This document shows positions 33,627 to 34,847 of a DNA stretch of 34,847 bases, one piece after another. Source of the DNA: Aeromonas veronii bv. veronii (GTDB lineage Bacteria; Pseudomonadota; Gammaproteobacteria; Enterobacterales; Aeromonadaceae). A program made the position numbers and the translations under genes. The notes under the pieces were generated by a model, which saw only the letters and a list, made by a program, of their open reading frames with translations, was not told the DNA's origin and made no database searches. Positions within the stretch are counted from its first letter, which is position 1. Each line of letters starts with the position of its first letter. The stretch covers positions 1 through 34,847 of the forward strand of contig NZ_CDDK01000042.1 in the NCBI RefSeq assembly GCF_000820225.1. Reading direction: 5' to 3'.

Positions 33627-33660
33627 ATAACCCGGGGCATTGCCACGCCCCGGGTTATTT
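33627..33660. terminator. Strong hairpin terminator between dhaR and the TIR gene
   Basis: ATAACCCGGGGC (33627-33638) and its exact reverse complement (33647-33658) form a 12-bp stem with an 8-base loop; the tail is TTATCC on the plus strand and less T-rich on the minus strand. The gene it once served is not visible. Confidence 0.7.
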
Positions 33661-33818
33661 ATCCATGCCCATTTCTGTTAACCACAAGCCCCTGAACAGC
33701 CGTCGTTCCGCATCTTGGCCAGCAATACCATATGGGGTGTCACCGCGATCACATTCCCGAGTTATTCAAGAGACTGAGACTCGGTGACGCTTTCCATTGC
33801 CACCCCAGAAGTGTATTT

Positions 33819-33846
33819 TTGCCAAGCGACAAAAAGAAAATATCGT
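33819..33846 (+). promoter_or_regulatory. Candidate promoter of the TIR gene
   Basis: TTGCCA (33819-33824), a 16-base spacer and TATCGT (33841-33846) match the sigma-70 boxes at five and four of six bases. The predicted leader is about 37 bases. Confidence 0.4.
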
Positions 33847-33889
33847 TTGGATAACCTAAAAAACATTTACGTCGACATCGGAGAATATA

Positions 33890-34723
33890 TTGAAAGTTTT
33901 TATTAGTTGGTCTGGTGACGTTAGTAACAAAGTTGCCGAAGCGATTCGGGAATGGCTACCTACTGTACTGCAAACAGTTAAACCATACTTCACACCTAGT
34001 GATATTGAGAAGGGGACTCGTTGGTCGTCAGATATTGCGGAAGAACTTGATAACTCAATGGCTGGTATATTTTGTGTTACGCCTCAAAATATTAATAGCC
34101 AGTGGCTTATGTTCGAAGCAGGTGCTATTTCAAAGAAAGTCGACCAGTCACTTGTCTGTCCAATTCTTATTGGCTTAGGTAACTCTGACATTCATGGGCC
34201 TTTGACTCAGTTTCAAACAACTCTATTTGAAAAATCAGATTTTCGAAAACTTGTAAACGACCTCAATAAAGCTAATAAGTCAAATATGTTGGAAGAGAGT
34301 GTTCTAAATACTGTTTTTGAAAAATTTTGGCCTGATTTGGAAAGTAGAGTTAAATCGATCCTTGAAGAAAATGTTACTAAAGATGAGCAGAACATAAGCA
34401 TGCGTTCAGAACGCGAACTTCTCGAAGAAATACTCGATTTATCCCGAGCATTAGCGATTCAAAAATCTGGTGGCTTTAAAGCTAACACTGAGTTAAACAA
34501 ATTAGTCTCAGATTTCATCTCCGCATTTTATATGACTTTTGAGGCTGATTGGGAACATACAAAATCGTGTTTGGAAAACAGCAAGTTCTTTATTTCACCC
34601 GAAGGTAACTTCATTAATCCTTGTGTCAAAGATGAGGCTAACAATTGGAGCGCTAGAGCATTTTTACTAAACTCGTACCGTCAGCTGATAAGCTACATAG
34701 AAAAGCATGGTTTAGGTATTTAA
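33890..34723 (+). CDS. TIR-domain protein, candidate defence effector
   Basis: The 277-residue cytoplasmic protein opens with MKVFISWSGD, the first strand of a bacterial TIR domain (about residues 1-125). YFTPSDIEKGTRW, the IAEELDNSMAGIFCVTP segment and WLMFEAGAISK follow; Glu76 in FEAG sits where the catalytic glutamate of NADase TIR domains lies. Residues 125-277 form a helical, charged domain that I do not recognise. TIR proteins of bacteria commonly cleave NAD+ or make cyclic ADP-ribose signals in antiphage systems. The start is TTG at 33890, with GGAG six bases upstream. The gene is far richer in A/T than its neighbours (two sampled 60-base lines have 17 and 22 G/C), which points to recent transfer. 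No partner gene is seen; the window ends 124 bases after it. Confidence 0.8.
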   Translation: MKVFISWSGDVSNKVAEAIREWLPTVLQTVKPYFTPSDIEKGTRWSSDIAEELDNSMAGIFCVTPQNINSQWLMFEAGAISKKVDQSLVCPILIGLGNSDIHGPLTQFQTTLFEKSDFRKLVNDLNKANKSNMLEESVLNTVFEKFWPDLESRVKSILEENVTKDEQNISMRSERELLEEILDLSRALAIQKSGGFKANTELNKLVSDFISAFYMTFEADWEHTKSCLENSKFFISPEGNFINPCVKDEANNWSARAFLLNSYRQLISYIEKHGLGI

Positions 34724-34783
34724 ATTGATATTTTCTCCAATAGCTAAATACTGTCACTCACATTTTTGAGCAATACGCTATCG

Positions 34784-34829
34784 CTATTAACAAAAGAGCC
34801 GCCCTTATGGGCGGCTCTTTTGTTAATAG
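34784..34829. terminator. 21-bp perfect hairpin terminator after the TIR gene
   Basis: Arms 34784-34804 and 34809-34829 are exact reverse complements around the loop TTAT. GGGCGGCTCTTTTG and its A-rich partner make it a strong terminator in both directions. Confidence 0.93.
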
Positions 34830-34847
34830 TGTCCCGTCCTGAATATG

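Larger units (their letters stand above)
33426..33889. other. dhaR-TIR intergenic region
   Basis: The 464 bases hold the dhaR promoter region at left, a strong hairpin at 33627-33658 with no obvious gene to serve, and then a switch to AT-rich sequence before the TIR gene. GTCACCG (33739-33745) and CGGTGAC (33782-33788) can pair. No gene was supported in either strand. Confidence 0.5.

Noticed and set aside
34830..34847. Possible end of an insertion sequence at the window edge
   Set aside because: Only 18 bases remain after the hairpin, too few to recognise a terminal repeat.

Overview
The window looks like a chromosomal segment of a GC-rich gammaproteobacterium, most likely Aeromonas. This is inferred from the gene set (metF with MetJ boxes, SOS-boxed uvrA, ssb, PurR-boxed purine permease, dhaKLM-gldA-dhaR) and from one-strand curli genes placed between uvrA and ssb. 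No rRNA, tRNA, CRISPR array or complete insertion sequence was seen.

Layout. 1-3.3 kb: an NnrS-type membrane protein with an inverted repeat around its promoter, then a XRE-cupin regulator divergent from a BenE-type transporter, with two matching operators between them. 3.4-6.6 kb: a secreted protein of unknown function, metF under tandem met boxes, a hairpin-rich leader and a GNAT acetyltransferase. 6.6-10.1 kb: a chemoreceptor and a periplasmic solute-binding protein in one two-gene unit behind a candidate sigma-28 promoter, with no ABC transporter beside them. 10.3-13.1 kb: ompW, a 43-residue membrane microprotein and a membrane-bound GGDEF protein. 13.2-22.2 kb: uvrA and ssb, a normally adjacent divergent pair, separated by a curli locus csgD-E-F-G-B-A plus a CsgC/CsgH-like gene. 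The CsgA here is very large (529 residues, about 42 short amyloid strands). 22.3-27.6 kb: an orphan solute-binding protein, two small charged proteins, a cation diffusion facilitator, a cold-shock protein with a long AT-rich leader, and an AzgA/GhxP-like purine permease. 27.8-33.5 kb: the PTS-dependent dihydroxyacetone kinase genes dhaK-dhaL-dhaM, gldA and the convergent regulator dhaR. 33.9-34.7 kb: an AT-rich, TTG-started gene for a TIR-domain protein, closed by a 21-bp perfect terminator hairpin.

How the genes work together. GldA oxidises glycerol to dihydroxyacetone, DhaKLM phosphorylates it with PTS phosphate, and DhaR presumably senses the kinase subunits. CsgD drives curli; CsgG/E/F form the export machine, CsgB nucleates and CsgA polymerises. 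The chemoreceptor probably senses its ligand through the adjacent binding protein, in the way TorS uses TorT. The most likely under-described elements are the TIR gene at the right edge, the receptor/binding-protein pair, and the giant CsgA locus lodged between uvrA and ssb.
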